This document shows positions 19,446-27,301 of a stretch of 64,000 nucleotides of DNA, one piece after another. This DNA comes from Streptomyces sp. HUAS ZL42 (GTDB lineage Bacteria; Actinomycetota; Actinomycetes; Streptomycetales; Streptomycetaceae). Each line of letters starts with the position of its first letter. Position 1 is the first letter of the stretch. The DNA lies in assembly GCF_040782645.1 (NCBI RefSeq), contig NZ_CP160403.1, positions 7,661,001 through 7,725,000 of the forward strand, written 5' to 3'. The translations under genes and the position numbers were made by a program. The notes under the pieces were generated by a model. That model had not been told where the DNA came from and did no database searches. It was given only the letters and a program-made list of their open reading frames with translations.

Positions 19446-19804
19446 GCCGCGACGTTAAGTCTCCATTCGGTAAAAGGCGATACGTCAACAGAGGTCGTCA
19501 ACCCCGCGCACCTGGCCGGACCTTGCCCGACAAGGTCCGGCCAGGTGTGTGTATGGTCACTTTGCGGCTCTAGGTCAACTCGCCTCGAACATAACCCTTC
19601 GACCGATTCGCACACCGGTGAAACCTGCCGTGCGACGGCCGTACGCCCTTGACAGCGGGATGTTTCATTGCCGACACATCCTGCCGGGTCCGGCGGATTG
19701 TGTTGCTGCGGACCGCCGACACGCCATAGAGTCGCCAACCGTCGGCATGGTGCCACGCTGACCTGTCTAGAAGTTTCCTGGTCACCAAGGAGGTAAGACG
19801 ACTT
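19446..19804. other. ald-parA intergenic region
   Basis: 359 bp containing the ald terminator (19509-19547) and then about 250 bp of leader/promoter DNA for the parA-scpAB operon. TTGCTG (19703-19708) and TAGAGT (19727-19732), 18 bp apart, are the best promoter pair; an isolated TTGACA at 19649-19654 lacks a matching -10. A very strong ribosome site, AAGGAGGTAAG (19787-19797), sits 10 nt before the parA GTG. No gene seen. Confidence 0.5.
19509..19547 (+). terminator. 17-bp perfect hairpin after ald
   Basis: The arms 19509-19525 (CACCTGGCCGGACCTTG) and 19531-19547 are exact complements around a CCCGA loop, 64 bp after the ald stop. It is followed by GTGTGTATGG rather than a T-run. Confidence 0.8.
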
Positions 19805-20983
19805 GTGAATGAGTCGACATTTTCTCCCGGGGGTGGTCAACCAGGAATGCCTGCAGGGGGCCAGGCCCCCGCGGGGTTCGAGGCTGTCGGCTCCGTTGCT
19901 GTGCGCACCTTCGCAGCCCAACAGAGTCACCGGACACCAAGGTTGACTCAGCCAGCACACCAGAGCATGGATGGCCATCACGTGAACGCCATGGCCGGCG
20001 ACGGAAGTGGCGCGCCCCACAACCACTTCGCCGACTACGACGAACTGCCCGAGGGGCACTTCTACGACCCCGACGCCGAGTACGAGCCCGACCCCGAGTA
20101 CGCGGCCACGCTCGCGCCCGACGCTGCCCGCCAGCGCCGCGAGCGCATCGGCCCGACCGGACGCCCGCTGCCGTACTTCCCGATCCCGGGACCGCTGACC
20201 CATCACGGCCCCGCGACGATCATCGCGATGTGCAACCAGAAGGGCGGCGTGGGCAAGACGACGTCGACCATCAACCTGGGTGCCGCGCTCGCGGAGTACG
20301 GCCGTCGTGTGCTGCTCGTGGACTTCGACCCGCAGGGCGCGCTGTCGGTCGGTCTCGGTGTCAACCCGATGGAGCTCGACCTCACGGTCTACAACCTGCT
20401 TATGGAGCGGGGCATGTCGGCCGACGAGGTGCTCCTGAAGACGGCGGTCCCCAACATGGACCTGCTGCCCAGCAACATCGACCTGTCCGCCGCCGAGGTC
20501 CAGCTGGTGAGCGAGGTCGCGCGCGAGTCCACGCTGCAGCGCGCGCTCAAGCCGCTGATGGACGACTACGACTACATCGTCATCGACTGTCAGCCCTCGC
20601 TCGGCCTGCTCACCGTCAACGCCCTGACGGCCGCGCACAAGGTGATCGTGCCCCTCGAGTGCGAGTTCTTCGCCCTGCGCGGTGTCGCGCTGCTGACGGA
20701 GACCATCGAGAAGGTCCAGGAGCGGCTCAACCCGGAGCTGGAGCTCGACGGGATCCTCGCCACGATGTACGACTCGCGCACCGTGCACAGCCGTGAGGTG
20801 CTCGCGCGTGTCGTCGAGGCGTTCGACGACCACGTCTACCACACGGTCATCGGGCGCACGGTCCGCTTCCCGGAGACCACGGTCGCCGGTGAGCCGATCA
20901 CCACCTACGCCTCCAACTCCGTCGGCGCCGCCGCCTACCGCCAGCTCGCCAGGGAGGTGCTCGCCCGGTGTCACGCCGAGTGA
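19805..20983 (+). CDS. ParA/MinD-type ATPase of the scpAB operon
   Basis: 392 residues. About 140 low-complexity N-terminal residues (Gly/Gln/Pro-rich, then acidic DPDAEYEPDPEYA) precede a complete ParA domain: deviant Walker A KGGVGKTTS at about 146-154, VLLVDFDPQGALS, and DYDYIVIDCQPSLGLLTVNAL. ParA ATPases bind non-specific DNA as ATP dimers and position DNA or protein cargo. It is distinct from the chromosomal parAB locus, which in Streptomyces is near oriC; here it heads an operon with a ribbon-helix-helix protein and scpA/scpB. GTG 19805 is set by AAGGAGGT. The downstream gene overlaps by 16 bp. Confidence 0.93.
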   Translation: MNESTFSPGGGQPGMPAGGQAPAGFEAVGSVAVRTFAAQQSHRTPRLTQPAHQSMDGHHVNAMAGDGSGAPHNHFADYDELPEGHFYDPDAEYEPDPEYAATLAPDAARQRRERIGPTGRPLPYFPIPGPLTHHGPATIIAMCNQKGGVGKTTSTINLGAALAEYGRRVLLVDFDPQGALSVGLGVNPMELDLTVYNLLMERGMSADEVLLKTAVPNMDLLPSNIDLSAAEVQLVSEVARESTLQRALKPLMDDYDYIVIDCQPSLGLLTVNALTAAHKVIVPLECEFFALRGVALLTETIEKVQERLNPELELDGILATMYDSRTVHSREVLARVVEAFDDHVYHTVIGRTVRFPETTVAGEPITTYASNSVGAAAYRQLAREVLARCHAE

Positions 20984-21564
20984 GTCTGCCGGGGGCCGAC
21001 GAACTGTTCCGTACGACAGGGGGGATGGCGCTCCAGGCGTCCACTCCCCGGCGGGGGGCCAACGGCGAGGTACGGGTGCCGGCTCCCGCGGGGGAGAGCG
21101 ACGACGCCGCGGCCGCGGAGGACGCACCCCAGGCGGTGCCCGCGCAGGGCGGCGACGGCGAGGGGGCGGAGCATGTCGCGGCCGACGCCGAACCGGCCGA
21201 CGCCGGCGAGTCCCGCAGCCGGGGCGCGACCGCGGAGCGGCCCGTTCGACGTCAGGGAGCGCAGGAAGGTTCTGCCGCGCAGTCGCCGAGCGCTTCGGCC
21301 GCTTCCGGCGCGGCTCCGCGCAAGCGTGGGCGGGCGGCCGCACGTCGGCCCAGCGGGCGCGAGCGCCACGACGAGAAGATCACGGTGTACGTGTCCGCCG
21401 AGGAGCTCATGGACCTCGAGCACGCCCGGCTGGTGCTCCGGGGTGAGCACGGGCTGGCGGTCGACCGGGGGCGGATCGTGCGGGAGGCTGTCGCCGTGGT
21501 GCTGGCGGACCTGGAGTCCCGGGGGGACGCGAGCATCCTCGTTCGACGGCTGCGCGGGCGGTAG
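20968..21564 (+). CDS. putative ribbon-helix-helix DNA-binding protein
   Basis: 198 residues. The first 130 are disordered and Ala/Gly/Glu-rich, ending in a basic patch (APRKRGRAAARRPSGRERHDEK). The last 65 residues have the look of a ribbon-helix-helix fold: a short strand KITVYVSAEEL, helix LMDLEHARLVLRGEH, then DRGRIVREAVAVVLADLES. GTG 20968 has GGGAGG 10 nt upstream and overlaps parA by 16 bp; GTG 20980 (GTGA with the parA stop) is an alternative. A ParA plus small RHH protein is the layout of type Ib partition systems (ParA/ParG), so a role as ParA partner is a reasonable but untested inference. Confidence 0.75.
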   Translation: MSRRVSLPGADELFRTTGGMALQASTPRRGANGEVRVPAPAGESDDAAAAEDAPQAVPAQGGDGEGAEHVAADAEPADAGESRSRGATAERPVRRQGAQEGSAAQSPSASAASGAAPRKRGRAAARRPSGRERHDEKITVYVSAEELMDLEHARLVLRGEHGLAVDRGRIVREAVAVVLADLESRGDASILVRRLRGR

Positions 21565-21581
21565 CGGTAGCCTGCGGGGCC

Positions 21582-22730
21582 ATGACCTCGAACGACGTTC
21601 CCGCACCCGCCTCCGGCGCATCGGCCGGTCGTCGGCGTGCGCTGGGGAAGGGGCCCGGTACGGCGGTACCGGCGCCGGTTCCTGTCGAGTCCGAGCCCGA
21701 GGTCGCCGTAGCGGCGCCGGAACCCGGGGTCGAGGCCCAGGAGACGGAACCAGGGGTCGAGGCCCAGGAGCCGGAACCCGAGGTCGAGGTTCCGGAGACG
21801 GAACCCGAGGTCGAGGTTCCGGAGCCGGAACCCGGGGTCGCGGTTCCCGAGCCGGAACCGGCGCCCGAGGTCACCTCTCGTGAACCGGGGCCCGCCGACC
21901 CCCAAGAACCCGGCGACGGTGTCTTCAAAGTCCGGCTCTCCAACTTCGAGGGGCCCTTCGACCTGCTCCTCCAGCTGATCTCCAAGCACAAGCTGGACGT
22001 CACCGAGGTCGCGCTGTCGAAGGTGACCGACGAGTTCATGGCGTACATCCGGGCCATGGGACCGGACTGGGACCTGGACGAGACGACCGAGTTCCTGGTC
22101 GTCGCCGCCACACTGCTCGACCTGAAGGCCGCCCGGCTGCTGCCCGCCGCGGAGGTCGAGGACGAGGCCGACCTCGCCCTCCTGGAAGCCCGGGACCTGC
22201 TGTTCGCGCGGCTGCTGCAGTACCGCGCGTACAAACAGATCGCCGACATCTTCAGCCGGCGGCTCGACGAGGAGGCGCGGCGCTACCCCCGTACGGTCGG
22301 ACTCGAACCGCACCACGCCGATCTGCTGCCCGAGGTCGTGATCAGCATCGGCGCGGAAGGGTTCGCCAGGCTCGCCGTGAAGGCGATGCAGCCCAAGCCC
22401 AAGCCCCAGGTGTACGTCGACCACATCCACGCGCCGCTGGTGAGTGTGCAGGAGCAGGCCGGGATCGTGGTCGCGCGGCTCAGGGAGCTGGGCGAGGCCA
22501 CCTTCCGCGCGCTCGTCGAGGACACCGACGACACCCTCACCGTCGTGGCCCGGTTCCTGGCCCTGCTGGAGCTGTACCGCGAGAAGGCCGTCGCCCTCGA
22601 CCAGGAGACCGCGCTGGGTGAGCTGATCGTCCGCTGGACGGGCGGGGACGGGGACGCGCAGCCCATGGTGACCGACGAGTTCGACCGGCCGCCCGAGCCG
22701 CCCGAGCAGTCCAAGGAGGAGAAGGCGTGA
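21582..22730 (+). CDS. scpA: segregation and condensation protein A (kleisin)
   Basis: 382 residues; kleisin subunit bridging the SMC heads. The ScpA domain starts at about 107 with FKVRLSNFEGPFDLLLQLISKHKLDVTEVALSKVTDEF, and ends with the winged helix FRALVEDTDDTLTVVARFLALLELYREKAVALDQ. Unusually, about 100 extra N-terminal residues include five to six 9-residue units of the type EPEVEVPEP encoded by a 27-bp tandem repeat. There is no Shine-Dalgarno before ATG 21582, and TAGCCT lies eight bases upstream, so a leaderless internal start is possible. Ends in GTGA overlap with scpB. Confidence 0.95.
   Translation: MTSNDVPAPASGASAGRRRALGKGPGTAVPAPVPVESEPEVAVAAPEPGVEAQETEPGVEAQEPEPEVEVPETEPEVEVPEPEPGVAVPEPEPAPEVTSREPGPADPQEPGDGVFKVRLSNFEGPFDLLLQLISKHKLDVTEVALSKVTDEFMAYIRAMGPDWDLDETTEFLVVAATLLDLKAARLLPAAEVEDEADLALLEARDLLFARLLQYRAYKQIADIFSRRLDEEARRYPRTVGLEPHHADLLPEVVISIGAEGFARLAVKAMQPKPKPQVYVDHIHAPLVSVQEQAGIVVARLRELGEATFRALVEDTDDTLTVVARFLALLELYREKAVALDQETALGELIVRWTGGDGDAQPMVTDEFDRPPEPPEQSKEEKA
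21720..21863 (+). repeat. 27-bp tandem repeat in the scpA 5' region
   Basis: Units at 21720, 21747, 21774, 21801 and 21828 plus a partial sixth encode EPGVEAQET, EPGVEAQEP, EPEVEVPET, EPEVEVPEP, EPGVAVPEP. Adjacent units are more alike than distant ones, as expected from recent tandem duplication. In frame, so copy-number change would not break scpA. Confidence 0.85.
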
Positions 22731-23401
22731 GCGAGGAGATCACCGAGGTGCCCACGGGGCCGCGTACCGTCGCCGACCTCGACCTCAAGCCCGCCCTGGA
22801 GGCCGTCCTCATGGTCGTGGACGAGCCCGCCACCGAGGAGCACCTCGCGAAGATCCTCGAGCGGCCCAGGCGGCGGATCGCGGACGCGTTGCGGGAACTC
22901 GCCGACGAGTACACCGTGCAGGGCCGCGGCTTCGAGCTGCGGCGCATCGCCGGCGGCTGGCGGTTCTACACCCGGCCCGAGTACGCCGCGGCCGTCGAGG
23001 GGTTCGTTCTGGACGGTCAGCAGGCCCGGCTCACCCAGGCCGCGCTGGAGACGCTGGCGGTGGTCGCCTACCGCCAGCCGGTCAGCCGCAGCCGCGTCTC
23101 CGCGGTGCGCGGAGTGAACTGCGACGGTGTGATGCGCACCCTCCTGCAGCGCGGTCTGGTCGAGGAGGCGGGCACGGAACCCGAAACAGGTGCGATCCTG
23201 TACACGACGACGAACTACTTCCTGGAGCGGATGGGCCTGCGCGGTCTGGACGAGCTCCCGGAGCTCGCGCCCTTCCTCCCGGAGGCGGAGGCGATCGAGG
23301 CCGAGACCCAGGAAGCCGTACCGTCGTTCGATCCGGACGCCCCGGATCCGGACGACGGTCCCACGTCGGCCATGACTGACACGACGACGACGGAACTTTG
23401 A
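22727..23401 (+). CDS. scpB: segregation and condensation protein B
   Basis: 224 residues with two consecutive winged-helix domains: ALEAVLMVVDEPATEEHLAKIL...ALRELADEY and ARLTQAALETLAVVAYRQPVSRSRVSAVRGVN, the latter being the standard ScpB signature. It binds ScpA as a dimer in the SMC-ScpAB condensin. GTG 22727 overlaps the scpA stop (GTGA) and its own stop overlaps the next ATG by one base (TGATG), so the three genes are translationally coupled. The acidic C-terminal tail is variable in the family. Confidence 0.95.
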   Translation: MSEEITEVPTGPRTVADLDLKPALEAVLMVVDEPATEEHLAKILERPRRRIADALRELADEYTVQGRGFELRRIAGGWRFYTRPEYAAAVEGFVLDGQQARLTQAALETLAVVAYRQPVSRSRVSAVRGVNCDGVMRTLLQRGLVEEAGTEPETGAILYTTTNYFLERMGLRGLDELPELAPFLPEAEAIEAETQEAVPSFDPDAPDPDDGPTSAMTDTTTTEL

Positions 23402-24471
23402 TGCGAAGCAGCGGCAGCGGTAGCGGCAAGAGCGGCGGGCGCGGTAACTACCGCGGGGCCGGCAACAACAGGGACCAGAAGCAGGGCCAGGGGCGTCCGC
23501 GCAAGCCCCGCCCCGAGGAACGTCGCTACGACGTGGGCCCCGGCGCGTCCCCGGACGGCCCCAAGTCCGGGCGCGGCGGCGCGGCCCGCGGCGGCGCCAA
23601 GGGCGGCCCGAAGCAGTCCCAGCAGCGCGGCGGCCGTTCGGCGCCCGGGCGGTCCCGGGAGTACGAGGCGCGCGCCGAGGAGCGCAACCGGGAGCGGTAC
23701 GCGGGCAAGAAGGACATCAAGCTGCCCAAGACCTTCCCGGGCGCCGAGCAGGAGGGCGAGCGGCTGCAGAAGGTCCTCGCGCGCGCGGGCTACGGCTCGC
23801 GGCGCGCCTGCGAGGAGCTGATCGAGCAGGCCCGGGTCGAGGTCAACGGCGAGATCGTCACCGAGCAGGGCAAGCGGGTCGACCCGGAGAAGGACGAGGT
23901 CAAGGTCGACGGCCTGACCGTGGCCACGCAGTCGTACCAGTTCTTCTCCCTCAACAAGCCCGCCGGCGTCGTCTCGACGATGGAGGACCCCGAGGGGCGC
24001 CAGTGCCTCGGCGACTACGTCACCAACCGCGAGACCCGGCTCTTCCACGTGGGGCGGCTCGACACCGAGACCGAGGGTGTCATCCTGCTCACCAACCACG
24101 GTGAGCTGGCCCACCGGCTGACCCACCCCAAGTACGGCGTGAAGAAGACCTACCTCGCGCACATCGTGGGCCCGATCCCGCGTGACCTGGGCAAGAAGCT
24201 CAAGGACGGCATCCAGCTCGAGGACGGCTACGCGCGCGCGGACCACTTCCGCGTCGTCGAGCAGACCGGCAAGAACTACCTCGTCGAGGTCACGCTGCAC
24301 GAGGGCCGCAAGCACATCGTGCGGCGCATGCTGGCGGAGGCCGGCTTCCCCGTCGACAAGCTGGTGCGGGTCGCCTTCGGGCCGATCACCCTGGGCGACC
24401 AGAAGTCGGGCTGGCTGCGGAGGCTTTCGAACACCGAGGTCGGGATGCTGATGAAGGAAGTCGACCTCTAA
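23401..24471 (+). CDS. RsuA/RluB-family rRNA pseudouridine synthase
   Basis: 356 residues. A basic, Gly/Arg-rich disordered N-terminus of about 115 residues (RSSGSGSGKSGGRGNYRG) precedes an S4 domain (ERLQKVLARAGYGSRRACEELI) and a pseudouridine-synthase domain with the catalytic Asp in GRLDTETEGVILLTN (Asp 221). RluB-type enzymes modify U2605 of 23S rRNA; RsuA modifies U516 of 16S; I cannot tell which from sequence alone, though RluB is the usual partner of scpB in bacteria. The downstream promoter/operator of the NrtR-like gene begins 5 bp after the stop. Confidence 0.92.
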   Translation: MRSSGSGSGKSGGRGNYRGAGNNRDQKQGQGRPRKPRPEERRYDVGPGASPDGPKSGRGGAARGGAKGGPKQSQQRGGRSAPGRSREYEARAEERNRERYAGKKDIKLPKTFPGAEQEGERLQKVLARAGYGSRRACEELIEQARVEVNGEIVTEQGKRVDPEKDEVKVDGLTVATQSYQFFSLNKPAGVVSTMEDPEGRQCLGDYVTNRETRLFHVGRLDTETEGVILLTNHGELAHRLTHPKYGVKKTYLAHIVGPIPRDLGKKLKDGIQLEDGYARADHFRVVEQTGKNYLVEVTLHEGRKHIVRRMLAEAGFPVDKLVRVAFGPITLGDQKSGWLRRLSNTEVGMLMKEVDL

Positions 24472-24475
24472 GGGC

Positions 24476-24505
24476 TTGTGAGGGACCTCCACCCCCTTTT
24501 ATAGT
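24476..24505 (+). promoter_or_regulatory. promoter of the NrtR-like gene
   Basis: TTGTGA (24476-24481), an 18-bp spacer and TATAGT (24500-24505) make a good housekeeping-type promoter. The -10 box lies inside the left arm of the large inverted repeat, so a protein bound there would block RNA polymerase. Expected transcription start is near 24512. Confidence 0.65.
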
Positions 24506-24534
24506 CGAGATGACTATAAAAGGGGGTGGAGGTC
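24484..24534. promoter_or_regulatory. perfect 23-bp inverted repeat, candidate NrtR operator
   Basis: Arms 24484-24506 and 24512-24534 are exact reverse complements around GAGAT. The centre reads TATAGTC-N5-GACTATA and the outer arms are C-rich and G-rich (CCTCCACCCCC / GGGGGTGGAGG). The right arm ends directly at the GTG start and contains the ribosome site GGGGGTGGAGG, so the same element could act as DNA operator and, in RNA, could mask the ribosome site if transcription came from upstream. Confidence 0.75.
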
Positions 24535-25254
24535 GTGCAGGGCTACGACAAGCACGCGCACGAGCCATTCGCCGTCACCGTCGACCTCGCCGTCCTGACG
24601 ATCCGCACGGGCTCTCTGCACGTGCTGCTCGTCGAGCGCGGGCAGCAGCCGTACGCCGGCCAGTGGGCGCTGCCCGGCGGATTCGTGCTGCCGGACGAGT
24701 CCGCGGAGACCGCGGCCCGGCGTGAACTCGCCGAGGAGACCGGGCTGTCGGACGTCTCCGGACTGCACCTGGAACAGCTGCGGACGTACAGCGAACCTGA
24801 CCGGGACCCCCGGATGCGGGTCGTGTCGGTCGCCTTCGCCGCGCTGCTGCCCGACGCCCCCGAGCCGCACGGCGGCGGTGACGCGGCGCAGGCGCGCTGG
24901 ATGCCGTACGACTCCGCCCGGCCCCTCGCCTTCGACCACGAGCGGATCCTGGCCGACGCCCATGACCGCGTCGGCGCCAAGCTCGAGTACACCTGCCTCG
25001 CCACCGCCTTCTGCCCGGCCGAGTTCACGCTCGGCGAGCTGCAGCAGGTCTACGAGACGGTGTGGGGCACGGGGCTCGACCGGCCCAACTTCCGGCGCAA
25101 GGTGCTCGCCACGCCCGGCTTCGTCGAACCGGTCCCGGGAGGAGCCCGCCTGACCGGCGGCCGCGGCAAACCGGCCGCGCTGTACCGCGCGGGCACCGCC
25201 ACCACCCTGCATCCGCCCCTGCTCCGACCGTCCCCGGAAGGACGTACCCCATGA
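24535..25254 (+). CDS. NrtR-type Nudix-winged-helix transcriptional regulator
   Basis: 239 residues. A Nudix domain (VTVDLAVLTIRTG...LPGGFVLPDESAETAARRELAEETGL) is followed by a winged-helix domain (FTLGELQQVYETVWGTGLDRPNFRRKVLATPGFVEP), the architecture of NrtR repressors, which sense ADP-ribose or related NAD metabolites. The Nudix box here keeps G-x5-E-x7-REL-x-EE-x-G and so may retain catalysis, unlike some NrtR proteins. GTG 24535 is used because the GGAGG ribosome site precedes it; GTG 24526 would add three residues. It overlaps its own likely operator and the ADP-ribosylglycohydrolase gene (ATGA), suggesting autorepression of a two-gene NAD/ADP-ribose operon. Confidence 0.85.
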   Translation: MQGYDKHAHEPFAVTVDLAVLTIRTGSLHVLLVERGQQPYAGQWALPGGFVLPDESAETAARRELAEETGLSDVSGLHLEQLRTYSEPDRDPRMRVVSVAFAALLPDAPEPHGGGDAAQARWMPYDSARPLAFDHERILADAHDRVGAKLEYTCLATAFCPAEFTLGELQQVYETVWGTGLDRPNFRRKVLATPGFVEPVPGGARLTGGRGKPAALYRAGTATTLHPPLLRPSPEGRTP

Positions 25255-26270
25255 CCATCATCGTCCGGAAGCGCGCCGCCACCGGGGCCCTGCTGGGGCT
25301 CGCACTGGGCGACGCGCTCGGATTCCCGACCGAGTTCAACGACGTGCCGTCGATCCTCGCCAAGTGCGGGCCCTGGCGGGAGATGAAGCTGCCGAGGCCG
25401 GCGATCGTCACCGACGACACGCAGATGACGCTGGCGTTGGGGCGGGGGTTGCGGACGGCCATGGACCGGGGGTTGCTCGCGCCCAAGCGGATGGAGCGGC
25501 CGGTGCGGGAGGAGTTCGTGGACTGGTACCAGTCGCCGGAGAACAACCGGGCGCCGGGCCGGACCTGTCTGGTCGCCTGCAACCTGCTCAAGGACGAGGG
25601 GCGCCCCTGGCAGGACGCCAGCCAGATCCACTCCAAGGGCTGCGGCGCCAACATGCGCGTGGCACCCGTCGGCCTCGTCCCCGGCCTGAGCGACGAACAG
25701 CGCGCCGGCGCCGCCCAGTTGCAGGCCGCGCTCACGCACGGGCACCCCACCGCGCTCGCCGCCTCCGACCTCACCGCGCACGCCGTTCGGCTGCTCGCGC
25801 AGGGGGCCGAACCGGCCGGGCTCGTCGGGCTGCTGCGGTCGTACGCCATCGACAACCGTTCCCGCTACCACCACGGCTGGCTGGGCGACCTCTGGACCCG
25901 CAGTCAGGATCCGTCCCCCGAGCACTTCATCGCGCGCGGCTGGGACGAGTGCCTGGAGGTGCTCGGCCGGCTGCAGGACGCCGTGCGTACGGTGTCGCCC
26001 GAGACCGATCCGTGCCTGGCCACCGGGGCCGGCTGGATCGCGGAGGAGGCGCTGGCCACCGGGCTGTTGTGCTTCCTGCCCTTCGTCGACGAACCGCTGA
26101 CCGCCCTGCGCCGGGCCGCCTGCACCTCCGGCGACTCCGACTCCATCGCCTGCCTCACGGGCGCCTTCGCGGGCGCCCACCTGGGGGCGGACGCATGGCC
26201 GGGGGAGTGGGCGGACCGAATCGAGTACGGCAGCGAGCTGGTGACGCTCGGGGCACTCTGGGACCACTGA
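25251..26270 (+). CDS. ADP-ribosylglycohydrolase (DraG) family protein
   Basis: 339 residues, all-helical DraG fold: GALLGLALGDALGFPTEF opens the protein, VTDDTQMTLALG supplies the first Mg-binding Thr-Asp-Asp cluster, and CTSGDSDSIACLTGAFAGA gives the second Asp pair. Such enzymes remove ADP-ribose from proteins, nucleic acids or small molecules. Co-translated (4-bp overlap) with an NrtR-like regulator, so its product or substrate is probably part of the same NAD/ADP-ribose circuit. The neighbouring ADPRase-type Nudix gene (15316) could consume released ADP-ribose, but it is 9 kb away. Target unknown. Confidence 0.9.
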   Translation: MTIIVRKRAATGALLGLALGDALGFPTEFNDVPSILAKCGPWREMKLPRPAIVTDDTQMTLALGRGLRTAMDRGLLAPKRMERPVREEFVDWYQSPENNRAPGRTCLVACNLLKDEGRPWQDASQIHSKGCGANMRVAPVGLVPGLSDEQRAGAAQLQAALTHGHPTALAASDLTAHAVRLLAQGAEPAGLVGLLRSYAIDNRSRYHHGWLGDLWTRSQDPSPEHFIARGWDECLEVLGRLQDAVRTVSPETDPCLATGAGWIAEEALATGLLCFLPFVDEPLTALRRAACTSGDSDSIACLTGAFAGAHLGADAWPGEWADRIEYGSELVTLGALWDH

Positions 26271-26284
26271 CGGCGAGGCGGTGC

Positions 26285-26698
26285 TCACGCCAGGCGGATG
26301 GAGTCCCCCTCGACCGTGATCTGCTTCTCGGGCAGTGGCCTCGTCGCCGGGCCGGATACCACCGAACCGTCCGCGATCTTGAACTTGCTCTTGTGGCACG
26401 GACAGTCGATGGTGCCGTCCGCGACGGTGCCGACCAGGCAGCTCTGATGGGTGCAGACCGCGGAGAAGGCCTTGAAGTCGCCCTGCTGCGGCTGGGTGAC
26501 CACGACCTTCTCGTCCTTGAAGATCGTGCCGCCGCCGACCGGGACGTCGGCGGTCCTGGCCAGCTCCTGCCCGGGGGAGGCGTTCGGGGACGTGTCGGAA
26601 GAGGAGTCCTTGTTGTCGCCGTACTCGCTGCAGCCCACGGCGAAGGCCGCCGCGCCCGTCGCGAGGAGGACCGTGCGTCGTGTCGCGTCGTGGGTCAT
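26285..26698 (-). CDS. Rieske [2Fe-2S] lipoprotein
   Basis: 137 residues. The N-terminus RRTVLLATGAAAFAVGC combines a twin Arg with a lipobox ending in Cys, so a Tat-exported lipoprotein is likely. The cluster motifs are CTHQSC and CPCHKSKF, giving the two Cys and two His ligands plus the disulfide Cys pair of high-potential Rieske domains. ATG 26698 overlaps the stop of the DUF6529-like gene (ATGA). It is separate from the cytochrome bc1 complex genes and probably docks with the membrane protein encoded just upstream. Confidence 0.92.
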   Translation of the reverse strand: MTHDATRRTVLLATGAAAFAVGCSEYGDNKDSSSDTSPNASPGQELARTADVPVGGGTIFKDEKVVVTQPQQGDFKAFSAVCTHQSCLVGTVADGTIDCPCHKSKFKIADGSVVSGPATRPLPEKQITVEGDSIRLA

Positions 26699-27279
26699 GT
26701 CGTCACTCCGAACGTGCGGAAGAACCAGAGGGCGGAGGTCAGCCAGACGACCGTGAGGGCGGCGAACACGAGTCCGCCGACGATCGGCAGGAGCCAGCCA
26801 GGGAGTCGCTCCGAGCGGAGCAGCAGCATCTTGGCACTGAAGACCCCGAAGAAGAAGCAACCCAGGAGGGAGTGCCACAAAACGCGCGTTTCATACGTCT
26901 GATAGCCCAAGGCATACAGACAGTGCACCGCGACCGGGACGGCCACGAGGAACGCCACCCGGCCCGACCAGCGGTGCAGCACCGACGCCCAGGCCGGACC
27001 CGGAAGCTTCCCGTACATCATCAGCGCGGAGACGAACTGGACGACCGCGAAGAAGATCGCCGTCGTCGCCAGCCACGACTTCACCGCACCCGTGCTGCTG
27101 AAGCCGGCGAGGTTGAAGGCGGTCCCGGCGGGATCGTGGACCTTGCCGTACACGCCGAGGGCGACCGCCACGGCTGCGGCGACCAGCGCCGGGACGAGGT
27201 AGCGGGCGGCGTGCGGGCGCCCGTGCGCGGGGTGCGGAGAGGGGAATCCCTGGGTGGCGGCGTTCGGGTCGACGGTCAT
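26695..27279 (-). CDS. DUF6529-like four-helix membrane protein
   Basis: 194 residues with about five hydrophobic helices (LVPALVAAAVAVALGVYG, WLATTAIFFAVVQFVSALMMYG, VAFLVAVPVAVHCLYALG, WHSLLGCFFFGVFSAKMLLL, LPIVGGLVFAALTVVWLTSALWFF). His residues in VLHRWSGR and AVHCLYALG on one helix and VLWHSLLG on another resemble the haem-ligand pattern of cytochrome b561/ferric-reductase-like proteins. It is translationally coupled to the Rieske lipoprotein, so a small quinol- or haem-linked electron-transfer unit is a plausible inference. Haem binding is not proven. Confidence 0.75.
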   Translation of the reverse strand: MTVDPNAATQGFPSPHPAHGRPHAARYLVPALVAAAVAVALGVYGKVHDPAGTAFNLAGFSSTGAVKSWLATTAIFFAVVQFVSALMMYGKLPGPAWASVLHRWSGRVAFLVAVPVAVHCLYALGYQTYETRVLWHSLLGCFFFGVFSAKMLLLRSERLPGWLLPIVGGLVFAALTVVWLTSALWFFRTFGVTT

Positions 27280-27301
27280 GGTCGGCTCCCTGGAGAAGGG
27301 G

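Noticed and set aside
19549..19761. 70-codon frame in the ald-parA spacer
   Set aside because: No ribosome site, composition unlike neighbours, and it spans the parA promoter region.
19805..20983. Chromosomal parAB partition locus
   Set aside because: No ParB, no parS sites seen, and the context is scpAB, not oriC with gidB; the ParA here is a separate orphan type.
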